A DNA stretch of 64,000 nt from Cupriavidus sp. UYMMa02A (lineage in GTDB: Bacteria > Pseudomonadota > Gammaproteobacteria > Burkholderiales > Burkholderiaceae). The DNA is taken from the NCBI GenBank assembly GCA_001725945.1, contig LRMT01000033.1:88710-152709 (forward strand), in the 5' to 3' direction. This document shows, one piece after another, positions 1 to 10,532 of this stretch. Position 1 is the stretch's first letter; every line of letters begins with the position of its first letter. The notes under the pieces are model-generated. The model did no database searches. It was not told the origin of the DNA and saw only the letters and a program-made list of their open reading frames with translations. The translations under genes were made by a program, and so were the position numbers.

Positions 1-489
1 TTGCGGCAATGTGCGGCGTCTTCCACCTGACACGTAATTATTCGTAAACGAAACAGAGCATCATCTCGTTGACATTTGAGAGTATCTAGTTTGTCACGCA
101 AGGCATAACCTTTGACATAAGGATTTGCCCGCCACCCTGCAGTGAAGATTGCCAGGCCAGCCTGTTAATGAAAGGTGAATGAAAGCTGAATTACTTCTTT
201 GGAGGGGCTTTCGGCACACGCCGCTCCTATTCAGAAATAATCATTATTATTTTCAAAATATTATTTCCAACAAAATTCAGCGGCTGGTGTGAAGAAAAAA
301 TCCCCGGATCCGACTGTACGGAACGGAAACCGAGCACGCCCGCGCACGTCACCCGCGGGCCAGACAGGTTGGATACAAATTACGCCCGATTCCGCGTCAT
401 CGGACAAAGCCTTGGCCCCGTTAGCGGGTCAAGCGGGATCAGACCGGGACCGGCTGGCGGCCCCTCCCGCCCTCACAAGGCATTTGACC
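1..489. other. Upstream region without a recognisable gene
   Basis: No convincing reading frame is visible here. TTGACA hexamers occur at 69-74 and 112-117, but neither is followed by a good -10 at 16-18 bp. A very AT-rich patch at about 232-275 is the likeliest place for the promoter of the small exported protein that starts at 490. An in-frame extension back to 289 exists, but it lies before a clear signal peptide and reads as low-quality Pro/Arg-rich sequence, so it was not used. Confidence 0.4.
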
Positions 490-813
490 ATGAAGAAGTT
501 CCTGACCATCGGCCTGCTGGCCGGCCTTTCAGCCCTTGCATCTGCCAGCGCGCAAGCCCACGTGGACGTCGGCATCGGCATCGGGCTGCCCGGGCCGGTC
601 TTCGTCGCGCCACCGGTCTATGCAGCGCCTGTCTACGCGCCGCCCCCGCCCGTGGTCGTCCAGCCGCAGCCTGTTGTCGTTGCGCCCGGCTACTATGGCG
701 GCTGGCGCGACCGTGAATGGCGTGAGCACGAATGGCGGCGCGAGCAGCGTTGGCGCGAACATGAATGGCGTGAGCGTCACAGGGAATGGCGCCATTGGCG
801 TGAGGACGATTGA
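490..813 (+). CDS. Small exported PXPV-type envelope protein
   Basis: A 107-residue protein of unknown function. Residues 1-24 form a signal peptide (MKKF, hydrophobic LLAGLSALASAS core, cleavage after AQA). A Pro/Val/Ala/Tyr-rich segment follows with PVxVxPPVY and PPPPVVVQPQP repeats, as in PXPV-repeat proteins of Burkholderiaceae. The C-terminus is a strongly charged Trp/Arg/Glu tail of repeating REWREHEWR units. Start chosen at the ATG that directly opens the signal peptide. Location is presumably periplasm or outer envelope; the charged tail might bind anionic surfaces, but that is a guess. Confidence 0.8.
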   Translation: MKKFLTIGLLAGLSALASASAQAHVDVGIGIGLPGPVFVAPPVYAAPVYAPPPPVVVQPQPVVVAPGYYGGWRDREWREHEWRREQRWREHEWRERHREWRHWREDD

Positions 814-831
814 ACGTCCTCACAGCACTGT

Positions 832-856
832 GGAAGGGCGTTTCAGGCGCTTTTCC
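832..856 (+). terminator. Weak hairpin after the PXPV gene
   Basis: A 9-bp stem (832-840 with 848-856, two G-T pairs) closes a 7-nt loop 18 bases after the stop codon. There is no T-run after it, so termination is only plausible. Confidence 0.3.
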
Positions 857-899
857 ACACGACAGAATCTGTCGGCAGACAGCCCGTAAAACTACCCGC

Positions 900-1336
900 C
901 TATGCCGCGGTACTCACCTGAGCTTCGAGTTCGGCGATCCGCTTGCGCAGGGCGCGTTCTTCCTGGAAGCGCACCGTCTCGTCGCGGATGATGGCGACGA
1001 TGCCCGAGATCTTCCCATCCGGACCCCGCAGCAGCGCCACGGTGAATGCGATCGACATGGACTTGCCGTCCTTGTCCACGGCCGGCACTTTCAGCAGATC
1101 ATGCCCATAGCGCGTAATGCCGGTGGCCATGGTCTTGTCGTAGCCCTCCCAGTGACGGCCACGCAGCCGTTCCGGGATGATCAGGTCCAGCGACTGGCCC
1201 ATGGCTTCGGCCTGCGTGTAGCCGAACATGCGTTCGCCGCCGGATTCCACAGCGTGATGGCGCCATTGGCGTCGGAGATGATGACGGCGTCGCCGATGGC
1301 GGACACCAGTTGCTCGTAGTCGATGCTGGCTTGCAT
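900..1336 (-). CDS. Short PAS-domain sensory protein (frame broken once)
   Basis: A stand-alone PAS domain of about 145 residues when one base is restored. The N-terminal part (MQASIDYEQLVSAIGDAVII...ALITLWN-like) and the C-terminal part (GERMFGYTQAEAMGQSLDLI, then KDGKSMSIAF and the DGKISGIVAIIRDE strand) are in different frames. The join is near 1245, where a G run appears one short. A final helix (RALRKRIAELEAQ) is probably a coiled coil. No output domain is attached, so it may act on a partner. It lies downstream of frc on the same strand, but 166 bp of spacer leaves co-transcription unproven. Confidence 0.75.
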
Positions 1337-1502
1337 GGGGATCCCCTCTTCGCCGAACATTGCGGCAGGGTGTATAGGATGGCGGCAGCGTGCCGCGACA
1401 CAGTTTGGCACAACCGTCCGCTTTCGTGACAACGCCGGAGACCGCTTGCGCGGCGCTCCGCGTCCCGTCCAGCTCCTTCCCGCTCAGCGCGGGCGAACTG
1501 GC

Positions 1503-2751
1503 TCAGATCACCGCGCTCTCGCGCAGGCGCTTGATGTCTTCCGCAGCGTAGCCCAGGCCTGCCAGCACTTCTTCGCTGTGCTCGCCGAGCAGCGGCGAAC
1601 CCGTGATTTCCGGCTTGAGATCGGAGAACTTGATCGGGCTGCCGACCGTCAGGTAAGTGCCGCGCTCCTTGTGCGCGACCTCCGTGATCGAACCGCTCGC
1701 GCGCAGCGACGGATCATTGGCAATCTCCTTCATCGACAGTACCGGCGAGCACGGAATATCGACTTGCGCAGGATATCCACGGCTTCGTACTTGGTCTTGT
1801 CGGCCAGCCATTCCTCGATGGTCTTGAAGATATCGAAGATATGCGGCTGGCGTGCTTGGCCGTGCTGTAGTTCGGGTCGCTGATCCATTCGGGCTTGCCG
1901 AGCGCCTTGCAGATCGGCTCCCAGGCATGGCCCTGGATGGTGAAGTAGATGTAGGCGTTCGGGTCGGTCTCCCAGCCCTTGCACTTGAGCACCCAGCCCG
2001 GCTGGCCGCCACCACCGGCGTTGCCGCCGCGCGGTACGACGTCGCTGAATTCGCCATGCGGATACTGCGGATACTCTTCCAGGAAGCCCAGGCGGTCCAG
2101 GCGCTGCTGGTCGCGCAGCTTCACGCGGCACAGGTTCAGCACGGCGTCCTGCATCGACACGGCAACCTTCTGGCCCTTGCCGGTCTGCTGACGGCCGATG
2201 ATGGCGGTCAGGATGCCGATGGCCAGGTGCATGCCGGTGTTGGAGTCGCCCAGTGCCGCAGCGGATACCGTCGGAGGACCATCCCAGAAGCCCGTGGTCG
2301 ATGCAGCACCGCCCGCGCACTGCGCCACGTTCTCATACACCTTCAGGTCTTCATAGTGGTGGCCATCGCTGAAGCCCTTGACCGAGGCGACGATCATCTT
2401 CGGGTTCAGTTCGTTGATGCGTTCCCACGAGAAGCCCATGCGGTCCAGTGCGCCCGGGCCGAAGTTCTCGACCAGCACGTCCGATTCGCGGATCAGCTGC
2501 TCAAGGATCTTCTTGCCTTCGGGCTTCTTGGTATCCAGCGTGAGCGAGCGCTTGTTGCTGTTGAGCATGGTGAAGTACAGCGCGTCGACATCGGGGATGT
2601 CGCGCAGCTGCGTGCGCGTGACATCGCCCGAACCGGGGCGCTCCACCTTGATCACGTCCGCACCGAACCACGCGAGAAGCTGAGTGCAGGCGGGGCCGGC
2701 CTGAACGTGCGTGAAGTCGATGATCTTGATGCCTTGGAGTGGGAGGGTCAC
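1503..2751 (-). CDS. frc: Formyl-CoA:oxalate CoA-transferase Frc (frame broken twice)
   Basis: Transfers CoA from formyl-CoA to oxalate, the activating step of oxalate catabolism. Class III CoA-transferase: Gln17 in the HVQAG motif, catalytic Asp169 in LGDSNTG (the same number as in characterised Frc) and the glycine loop at about 246-249 (GGGGQ). Restoring one base near 1850 and one near 1763 gives 416 residues, the length of E. coli YfdW. Start is GTG, preceded by AGGAG nine bases upstream. It follows oxc by 55 bp on the same strand, so the two are probably one operon. The breaks are C- and T-run contractions and look technical. Confidence 0.93.
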
Positions 2752-2806
2752 TTTCGTTCTCCTATTGGATAAGAGGGGTGAAATTCCGGGGTGAAATTCG
2801 GGTGGA

Positions 2807-4539
2807 TTACTTCTTGGCCGAGCTTTGCGGATTCAGATTGGTCAGACGACCGCTTTCGGTGCCGGCAGCGGGGTCGATGACGGCATTGACCAGCGTGGGC
2901 TTGCCCGAGCGCAGGGCTTCGTTCACCGCAGCCTCGAGTTCCGCCGGCGTGGTCACGTTGGCACCGACCCCACCGAACGCTTCCATCATCTTGTCGTAGC
3001 GCGCGCCCGGAACGAACGTCGTGACCGCCGGATCCTTGCCGCCGGTCGGATTCACGTCGATGCCCTTGTAGATGCCGTTGTTGTTGAAGATGACGATGCA
3101 GACCGGCAGGTTGTAGCGGCAGATCGTCTCGACTTCCATGCCCGAGAAACCGAATGCACTGTCACCACACAGCGCCAGCACCGGCTTGTTCGTCTCGACC
3201 GCCGCGGCGACCGCGTAGCCCATGCCGACGCCCATCACGCCCCAGGTGCCCACGTCGAGGCGCTTGCGCGGCTCGTACATGTCGATCACGGCGCGGGCGT
3301 AGTCCAGCGTGTTGGCGCCTTCGTTGACGAACGAGATGCCCGGATTGGCCTTGATGACGTCCTTCAGCACACGCAGCCCGGTGTGGAAGTTCATCGGCGA
3401 GACATCCTTGTTCAGCAGCTCGCCCATCTTCGCCAGGTTCTTGTCCTTGCGTTCGTACACCGCGTTCAGCCACTCGGCAGGCGGCTTGGCGAAGTCGTTG
3501 CCTACCTTGCCAAGGATCGCCGACACGCACGAACCGATGTCACCCACCACCGGCGCGGCGATGGCGACGTTGCTATCCATCTCGGTCGGCGAGATGTCGA
3601 TCTGGATGAACTGCTTCGGGCCGCCCCAGGTCTTGCCCTTGCCGTGCGACAGCAGCCAGTTCAGGCGGGCGCCGACCAGCATCACCACATCGGCTTCAGC
3701 CAGCACGTACGAACGTGCCGCCGAGGCCGATTGCGGATGCGTATCGGGCAGCAGGCCTTTGGCCATCGACATCGGCAGGTACGGAATACCGGTCTTCTCG
3801 ACCAGCGCGCGGATATCCGCGTCGGCGCGTGCGTAGGCGGCACCCTTGCCCAGCAGAATCAGCGGGCGCTTGGCGTTCTTCAGCAGAGCGACTGCGCGGT
3901 CGACCGAGTCCGGTGCCGGCAGCTGGCGCGGGGCCGGATCCACTACCTTGATCAGCGACTTCTTGCCCTTCTCTGCTTCCAGCGACTGACCCAGCAGCTT
4001 GGCCGGCAGGTCCAGGTACACACCACCCGGACGGCCCGACACGGCGGCACGAATGGCACGCGCAATACCGACACCAATGTCTTCGGCGTGCAGCACGCGG
4101 AAGGCAGCCTTGGCGTGCGGACGGGCGATGGCCAACTGGTCCATCTCTTCGTAGTCACCCTGCTGCAGATCGACGATCTCGCGCTCGCTCGAGCCGCTGA
4201 TCAGGATCATCGGGAAGCAGTTGGTGGTCGCATGCGCCAGCGCCGTCAGCCCGTTCAGGAAACCGGGTGCAGACACGGTCAGGCAGACGCCCGGCTTCTG
4301 CGTGAGAAAGCCGGCAATCGCCGCTGCGTTGCCTGCGTTCTGCTCGTGACGGAAGCTGATGACGCGCATGCCGTTGGCCTGCGCCAGACGAGCCAGATCG
4401 GTGACCGGAATGCCGGGCAGGCCGTAGATGTTTTCGATGCCGTTCAGCTTCAGCGCGTCGATGACCAGGTGAAACCGTCGGTTTGTGCCTGATGTTCTGC
4501 CGCGGCGTGACGCTGCAGCTCGTTTCCGACTTCTGCCAT
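2807..4539 (-). CDS. oxc: Oxalyl-CoA decarboxylase Oxc (frame broken near N-terminus)
   Basis: Thiamine-diphosphate enzyme converting oxalyl-CoA to formyl-CoA and CO2, the partner of Frc in the cytoplasm. About 577 residues after repair. It shows the N-terminal pyrimidine-binding region with the catalytic Glu ([13 protein letters not shown]), the central domain, and the C-terminal ThDP motif [14 protein letters not shown]...NNNGIY. The reading frame running straight upstream gives a spurious Arg-rich N-terminus. The ATG at 4539 has GGAGAGGAAG before it and reads [20 protein letters not shown], joining the main frame if one C is restored near 4470. A promoter with an operator lies 100 bp upstream. 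Confidence 0.95.
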
Positions 4540-4635
4540 GGTTGCTTCCTCTCCTCGTTGGACTCGTCTTCGTGGTGCGCGGGGGCTCTCCCCCTTGCCT
4601 CAACTTCTGCCGGTCCGTTCGACCGGTCTTGATGA

Positions 4636-4656
4636 CATACGGTATGTGATATATCA
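4636..4656. promoter_or_regulatory. Regulator operator upstream of oxc (double palindrome)
   Basis: Two abutting palindromes: CATAC-G-GTATG (4636-4646) and TGATATATCA (4647-4656). The identical 21 bp recurs at 11802-11822 before the second frc, inside a longer conserved block. The sizes fit GntR/FCD-family operators, and a GntR/FCD gene lies in the same cluster at about 12.1-12.8 kb. Confidence 0.65.
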
Positions 4657-4667
4657 GATAACGGCAA
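4639..4667 (-). promoter_or_regulatory. Predicted oxc promoter
   Basis: On the minus strand TTGCCG (4662-4667) and TACCGT (4639-4644) are separated by 17 bp. The same arrangement, TTGCTG-17-TACCGT, stands before the second frc. The -10 is weak, which fits an activated or repressed promoter. The operator palindromes fill the spacer and overlap the -10. Inference from spacing and conservation between the two copies. Confidence 0.5.
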
Positions 4668-4831
4668 GCTATTTTCCTACTTCAGAACCAACTTTCGTCA
4701 GTGCACCGCAGCAAAACAGCTCCATCGGGGCGCAAATCAGCGCAACTTCTTAATCCGCGCTATTGATTCGAGCGACGCACAGATGAAGAAAGCTAATCCA
4801 CACGCCTATGGCTCTGCGGATTCCAACTTTT

Positions 4832-4847
4832 AGATATATTACATACC
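4832..4847. promoter_or_regulatory. Second, degenerate operator between oxc and oxlT
   Basis: AGATATATTACATACC differs from the operator core TGATATATCACATACC at two positions and is inverted relative to the site at 4636. It lies about 190 bp from it, a spacing that could allow looping. The rest of the 4657-4989 spacer shows no gene. Confidence 0.4.
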
Positions 4848-4989
4848 ACGTTTTGCGACGCTTTGAGGCCCTCTGAAATGCTTTGCCGAGGCCCTCCAAC
4901 GTCTCTTGCCTGTCCTGTCCAGCGCTTGCGCCTGATGGCCTGGCGCAAGCGCCAAGCCTCCAAACATCTAATGCATCGCTACGGCCAAC

Positions 4990-6324
4990 CTAATCACCGC
5001 GCCTGGCCGATGCGCTCGCAAGGAAGCCCACGTCCGAGACCGGCACGGTTGCCTCCGAATGGCCAGTGATGAACCGCTTGCGCATCGGCGCCAGCACCAG
5101 CTTCGCCGACAGCCCCGCTGCGATCGTCACCACCGCCGCCACCGTGAACACCGCGTCCCAGCCGCCGCGCGCCGACAGCACCGACGCCAGCGGCACCAGC
5201 ATCGCCGCCGTGCCCTTGGCCGTGTACAGCGTCCCTGCATTGGCCGCCGCGAACTTGCTGCCGAATGTGTCCGCGCACAGCGCCGGGAAGATCGAGAAGA
5301 TCTCGCCCCAGAACAGGAAGGTCAGCGCCGCGAAGAACATGAACGCATAGGGGTTCTGGCCAAATTGCATAAGTCCGAGCAGCGCCAGGCCCTCGCCGAT
5401 GAAGATCACGAACATCGTGTTCTCGCGGCCGAACCGGTCAGACAGGAAGCCGCACAGCGGCCGCGTGAAGCCGTTGCACAGGTTGTCGATCGACAGCGTC
5501 ATCGTCAGCAGGGGCAGCGTCATCCCCAGCAGCGTCACCGGCATCGAGGCAAAGCCGAAATCCTTCGCGATCGGACCCAGCTGCGCCGTCGCCATGATCC
5601 CGCCAGCGGCCACCGCCACGAAGCACGCATAGATCAGCCAGAACACCGGCGTCTTCATCATCTGTCCCGGCGTGAATTCCACCGGGTTGGTCAGCACCGC
5701 CTTCGCCGCCACGGCACCCTTCGGCGCCCGCGGCTTTACCAGCAGCAGCGCCAGCGCGAAGATCGCCACGCCCTGCAGAATGCCGAAGAACAGAAAGGCT
5801 TTTTCATAACCCGAGCCCTGGATCATGTTGGCGATCGGAATCACCGTAATCGCCGCGCCCGCGCCGAAGCCCGCCGCCGTCAGACCGGCTGCCAGGCCGC
5901 GCTTGTCCGGGAACCACTTCAGCGCATTGCCCACGCAGGTCCCATACACGCCACCGGCGCCGATGCCCGCAATCACCGCCGCCGTGTACAGCTCCGGCAG
6001 GGTCGTCGCATAGGCATTCATCACCCACGCCAGCCCCGCGCAGATCGCTCCGCCGGCCACCACCGGCCGCGGACCGAACTTGTCCACCAGCCAGCCCTCC
6101 AGCGGCACCAGCCAGGTCTCGGTCACGATGAATATGGAAAATGCCACCTGGATCGCGGACGTGCCCCAGTGATGCTTGGCGTCCATCGGTGACACAAAGA
6201 GAGTCCAGCCATACTGCAGGTTTGCTACCAAACCCATGCAAACCACGCCTACCGCCAACTGGAACCAACGGTTCTGCAGGCCACGCCCTTCGCCGGACGC
6301 GGCCCGTGCTTCTTGATGCGCCAT
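4990..6324 (-). CDS. oxlT: MFS oxalate/formate antiporter (OxlT-like)
   Basis: A 444-residue, 12-TM major facilitator. Expected to exchange external oxalate for internal formate across the inner membrane, supplying Oxc/Frc. The TM2-TM3 loop has the MFS motif DKFGPRP, and a second copy in the C-half is DRFGR. Two basic residues inside late helices match the substrate-binding pair of OxlT: Arg288 (NGFTRPLCG) and Lys370 (LYTAKGTAA). Intact frame; ATG preceded by AGGAG. Upstream of oxc on the same strand, but 450 bp away with the operators between, so oxc has its own promoter. Confidence 0.88.
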   Translation of the reverse strand: MAHQEARAASGEGRGLQNRWFQLAVGVVCMGLVANLQYGWTLFVSPMDAKHHWGTSAIQVAFSIFIVTETWLVPLEGWLVDKFGPRPVVAGGAICAGLAWVMNAYATTLPELYTAAVIAGIGAGGVYGTCVGNALKWFPDKRGLAAGLTAAGFGAGAAITVIPIANMIQGSGYEKAFLFFGILQGVAIFALALLLVKPRAPKGAVAAKAVLTNPVEFTPGQMMKTPVFWLIYACFVAVAAGGIMATAQLGPIAKDFGFASMPVTLLGMTLPLLTMTLSIDNLCNGFTRPLCGFLSDRFGRENTMFVIFIGEGLALLGLMQFGQNPYAFMFFAALTFLFWGEIFSIFPALCADTFGSKFAAANAGTLYTAKGTAAMLVPLASVLSARGGWDAVFTVAAVVTIAAGLSAKLVLAPMRKRFITGHSEATVPVSDVGFLASASARRGD

Positions 6325-6610
6325 CTACGTGTCTCCTAGTGCTTTTTTTGCGTCCTCGTCGGGACTGCTTGGGGGTGCTCTGCTTCGGAGCCCTTCTTCA
6401 CAACTAGATCGGCGCCTGACATTGCGGCACGTAATTCTGTGGATTGATGCTAACCGATGCTTAATTTAGTCAGGCTTAAACTTTTTTATCATATCTATTA
6501 ACGATCGTTTATATATTGCGGATTTCGCATCAATTCAGCGCCGCCATGCCGCATGACTGCAAGTTAATACATAACGCATGGCTGTCAACGGCGGCGGGCG
6601 GGTATTGCAA
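6325..6610. other. AT-rich spacer upstream of oxlT
   Basis: Between pntB and oxlT. Contains a markedly AT-rich tract (about 6455-6525) with a perfect 10-bp palindrome AACGATCGTT at 6500-6509. It lacks the oxalate-regulon operator seen before oxc. Probably holds the oxlT promoter. Confidence 0.4.
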
Positions 6611-8006
6611 TCAGGCAGGAATCGCTTCGAGTTGGCGCAGCAGGGCATCGACGCTGCCCTTGGCATCGCCGAACCACATCCGCGTGTTGTCCTTGTAAAA
6701 CAAGGGGTTGTCGACGCCCGCATACCCGGCGGCCATGCTGCGCTTGGAGACCACCACGGTGCGCGCCTTCCAGACTTCGAGCACTGGCATGCCGGCGATG
6801 GGACTGGCGGGGTCTTCGAGGGCCCCCGGGTTAACGATATCGTTGGCCCCGACCACCAGGACGACGTCGGCATGCTCGAAATCGTCGTTGATCTCCTCCA
6901 TCTCGAGCACGATGTCATACGGCACGCGCGCTCGGCAGCAGCACGTTCATATGTCCGGGCAGGCGGCCGGCCACCGGGTGGATGCCGAAGCGCACGTTGA
7001 TGCCCTGCGCCCGCAGCCGTCGCGCGATCTCGCTGATGGTTCCCTGCGCCTGTGCCACGGCCATGCCATAGCCAGGCACGATGATCACTTCGTTCGCGTC
7101 CTTGAGCAGGGCACTTACCTCCTCGCTCGACACGGGCAGCACATCGCCCTGCTCGGTCGCCGCGCCTTTGGCCTGCGTTGCGCCGAAGCCGCCGAGGATC
7201 ACGGACAGGAATTTGCGGTTCATCGCCTTGCACATGATGTAGCTGAGGATGGCACCGCTCGACCCCACCAATGCGCCCGTGATGATGAGCAAGTCATTGC
7301 CGAGCATGAAGCCCGTCGCTGCCGCGGCCCAGCCCGAGTAGCTGTTCAGCATCGACACCACCACCGGCATGTCGGCGCCGCCGATGGCCGCGACCAGGTG
7401 CGCACCGAGCAGCAGCGCGATCACAGTCATCATGCCAAGCGGCACCAGCCCGTCCGCCACCGATGGCGCGTTGAGGAACCGGTAAGCCAGCACCACGCAG
7501 ACCACCAGCGTCAGCGCGTTAAGCACATGGCGGCCCGGCAGCAGCGTCGGCTTGCCGCCGAGCGTGCCGCGCAGCTTGAGGAACGCGATCACAGAGCCCG
7601 TGAACGTCACCGCGCCGATCAGGATGCCGAGATAGGTCTCGATCTCATGGATCGCTTTCTCCGCACCGGTGAGCGCGTGCGCGTCGAGATAGTTCGCGTA
7701 GCCCACCAGCACCGCGGCCAGGCCGACGAAGCTGTGCAGCACCGCGACCAACTCCGGCATCTGCGTCATTTCCACGCGCCGGGCCAACACCGCACCGGCC
7801 CCCGCGCCCAGCACCATCGCGCCGATGATGATGGGTACACCGTCCGGGCTGCCGGCCAGGATCGTGGTCAGCACGGCGATCACCATGCCGGCGATGCCCA
7901 GCTGGTTGCCGCGCTTCGCCGTGGCGGGATGGCTCAGGCCGCTGAGGCTGAGGATGAAGAGCGCGCTCGCGCCCAGGTAAGCAATACTGCTGATTCCCGA
8001 AGGCAT
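6611..8006 (-). CDS. pntB: NAD(P) transhydrogenase beta subunit PntB (frame broken)
   Basis: Membrane subunit carrying dIII, the NADP(H)-binding domain. Proton-driven hydride transfer from NADH to NADP. About 465 residues after repair. TM helices fill residues 1-270. The dIII Rossmann motif is [15 protein letters not shown], followed by [20 protein letters not shown] and, after the break, [12 protein letters not shown] and [15 protein letters not shown]. Restoring two Gs near 6926-6932 (LLAEARVPYD) joins the frames exactly. It ends the pntAa-pntAb-pntB operon, starting 10 bp after pntAb stops. Confidence 0.93.
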
Positions 8007-8016
8007 GTCTGTCTCC

Positions 8017-8489
8017 TCAATCCCGCTGGAACATCTTCAGCATGCGCTGCGTCACGAGGAAGCCGCCTGCGATGTTGATGGTCGCGATCAGCACGGCCGC
8101 GCCGGCGATGATCGCCGTGACCAGCGACGGCTTGCCCAACTGGACGAGCGCGCCGACCACGATGATCCCGCTGATTGCATTGGTCACGCTCATCAGTGGC
8201 GTGTGCAGCGCGGCGGTCACGTTCCACACCACCTGGTAGCCGACGAAAATGGCCAGCACGAACACCGTGAAATGCGCCATGACGCGGGCGGCGCCACCGC
8301 GCCCATGCCCAGCAGTGCGACGGCGCCGATGGCCAGCGCGATCAGCGTCGTACCGGTGCGGCTCGGTGGCTCCGCGGCTTCGGCCTGCGCAGGCACCTCG
8401 GCAGCGGGCGCGGGCGGCGGCGCAGTCTTCAGCGGTGGCGGCGGCCAGGTCACGTCGCCCTGGTGCAGCACGGTGGCGCCGCGGATCAT
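8017..8489 (-). CDS. pntAb: NAD(P) transhydrogenase alpha subunit part 2 (frame broken)
   Basis: Small membrane part of the split alpha subunit (dIIa). About 157 residues after one C is restored near 8285. A Pro/Ala-rich N-terminus with a first TM ([16 protein letters not shown]) precedes [22 protein letters not shown] and the conserved [19 protein letters not shown] segment. The ATG overlaps the pntAa stop by 4 bp (ATGA), so translation is coupled. Confidence 0.9.
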
Positions 8490-9570
8490 CTCTCGTCCAT
8501 GTTGACGACAAGCTCGCCGTCCTTGCCGGGCGTCAGCTCCGTGAGCAGGTGGCGGATATTCGTGGCGTAGAGCTGGCTCGACTGCGCCGCCATGCGGCTG
8601 GGCAGGTCGGTGTAGCCGATCACGGTCACGCCGTGCTGGTTCACCACCTCGCCCGGCACGGTCAGCACGCAATTGCCGCCTTGCTCGGCCGCCAGGTCCA
8701 CCACCACGCTGCCGGGACGCATCAGCGCGACCGTCTCGGCTTCCAGCAGGCGCGGCGCCGGCTTGCCGGGGATCAGCGCGGTCGTGATGATGATGTCGAC
8801 CTCGCGCGCCTGCTCGGCAAAGAGCTTCATCTCGGCTTCGATGAAGGCCGGGCTCATCTCCTTGGCATAGCCGCCGCTGCCGCTGCCGTCCTCTTCGATC
8901 TCCACGGTCAGGAATTCGGCACCCAGGCTTTCGATCTGCTGGCGCACCACGGGCCGCGTGTCGAAGGCACGCACCACCGCACCGAGACTGCGCGCAGCGC
9001 CGATCGCCGCAAGGCCCGCCACCCCGGCGCCGATCACCAGCACGCGCGCGGGGGGAATCTTTCCGGCCGCCGTGATCTGGCCGGCAAACGGGCGCCCAAA
9101 TGCATGCGCGGCTTCGATCACCGCGCGGTAGCCGGCCATATTGGCCATCGAGCTGAGCGCGTCGAGCTTCTGCGCGCGCGAGATGCGCGGCACGCAGTCC
9201 ATGGCGAGCACCGTCGCGCCACGCTGCGACAGACGCTCCAGCAGCGCCATCTGCTGCGCAGGCCAGACAAAGCTGATCAGCGCCGCGTGTTTCTTGATCA
9301 GCGCGGCCTCTTCCACGCCGAGGCCCGGATGGACTTGCGGCGGGCGCACTTTGATGACGACGTCGACCGACGCCCACAGGCTGGCGGCATCGACGATAGC
9401 CGCGCCGGCGGCCGATACGCCTCGTCCGAGAACGAGGCCTGCTGGCCGGCACCGGATTCCACCGCCACCTCGTAACCGAGCTTGATCAACTCCCGGATTG
9501 AATCAGGCGTCGCGGCGACTCGCCGCTCCCCGGGATGGACTTCGCGGGGGACACCAATGGTCATTGGCAT
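8486..9570 (-). CDS. pntAa: NAD(P) transhydrogenase alpha subunit part 1 (frame broken)
   Basis: Soluble NAD(H)-binding dI domain, about 361 residues after repair. Starts [19 protein letters not shown], typical of the alanine dehydrogenase/PNT family. It has the Rossmann motif [22 protein letters not shown], the AFDTRP acidic residue and [10 protein letters not shown]. The first 55 residues lie in another frame; one G restored near 9410 joins them. First gene of the pnt operon. Its position inside the oxalate cluster suggests it converts NADH from formate oxidation to NADPH for assimilation (inference). Confidence 0.92.
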
Positions 9571-9599
9571 GGGATTACCTTTGTATTCGCGACCGCGCC

Positions 9600-9639
9600 G
9601 GTTTCTCCCCTCTCCTGCTTGCGAGAGAGGGGAGAAACC
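9600..9639. repeat. Perfect 15-bp inverted repeat, REP-like
   Basis: Arms 9600-9614 and 9625-9639 are perfectly complementary around a 10-nt loop. The CTCCCCTCTC...GAGAGGGGAG core resembles the interspersed intergenic hairpins common in betaproteobacteria. It sits between FAH and pntAa, just upstream of the pnt operon start, so it could also stop read-through from FAH. Confidence 0.6.
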
Positions 9640-9674
9640 ACGCAGCCTTGTCATTTCAGGGGTGCGACGTACGT

Positions 9675-10456
9675 CTACCCGCGAACGTGGTTCACCAACG
9701 AGCCGATGCCATCGATGACCACCTCCACCACCGCGCCATCCTTCATCGACCCCACGCCCAGCGAGGTGCCCACCGCGATCACGTCGCCAGGCATCAGCGT
9801 CAGGTCCTGAGAGATGCGGCTGACCTGCTCCTCTGGCGAGAAGATCATGTCGGACAGCGGGTAGTTCTGCCGCTCGACGCCATCAAGCCGCGTCTTCACG
9901 CTGGCGGCGCGCCAGTCGAAGCCGGGCACGATGGCAGGACCGACGCAGCCGAACGTGTCGAAGCCCTTGGCTCGTGTCCACTGCGGGAAGTTCGGGTCGG
10001 CGGCGATCAGCTCGGCGGCGGTCACGTCATTGACGATGGTGTAGCCGAAGATGTGCGATGCGGCTTCGGCCACCGACACATTGCGCGTCTTCTTGCCGAT
10101 CACGATGCCGAGCTCGCCCTCGTAGACGATCTTGCCGTCATAGCTGCGCGGACGTTCCACGGCGTCGCCTGGGCCCGCTAGCGAGGTGGCCGGCTTGATC
10201 AGGAACAGCGGGTGCGTCGGCACCGGTTTTTCGAGCTTGCGCGCGAGCGCGTGGAAGTTGTTCCACAGCGCCACGACCTTGCCCGGCTCGCAAGGGGCAA
10301 GCAGGTGCAATGCGCCAAGCTGGTGGACGGCACCCGTGGGCCGGGGATCGGCGTAGCAGGGCCATCGTATTCGACGACGCGCTCGCTGTCGTCGCCTTCC
10401 GTACGGCCATGGCCGGCGCTGCCGTCTGCACGGCGAAAACGAATCCAGGATTTCAC
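9675..10456 (-). CDS. Fumarylacetoacetate hydrolase-family protein (frame broken)
   Basis: About 260 residues after one base is restored near 10360. FAH-fold hydrolase or isomerase acting on beta-diketo or oxo-acid substrates. The metal ligands of the family are visible (YEGELGIVIGKK and, later, VNDVTAAEL), and the GVGSMKDGAVVEVVIDGIG C-terminus is typical. Start is GTG with GGAGGAG 10 bases upstream; the straight upstream frame is Arg-rich nonsense. It lies 76 bp downstream of the second frc on the same strand. The substrate is unknown; oxaloacetate or acylpyruvate are possible for this fold. Confidence 0.8.
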
Positions 10457-10532
10457 AGCACGAACTCCTCCGGCGGGCACGCGGCTGGCGCACCCGCTCA
10501 GTGTGAGAGACAGTGGGAAGGAATGCGGGCGC

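Noticed and set aside
289..489. N-terminal extension of the PXPV protein
   Set aside because: It precedes a clean signal peptide and has no RBS.
2825..4492. Long plus-strand frame opposite oxc
   Set aside because: Antisense shadow of a highly conserved gene; Arg/His-rich with no domain.
5059..6192. Long plus-strand frame opposite the antiporter
   Set aside because: Shadow of a GC-rich membrane-protein gene, low-complexity Arg/His sequence.
6708..8078. 456-codon plus-strand frame over pntB
   Set aside because: Shadow; pntB motifs are unmistakable on the other strand.
9600..9639. CRISPR-like repeat
   Set aside because: Single inverted repeat with no repeat-spacer series. No CRISPR array, tRNA or rRNA was seen anywhere in the window.
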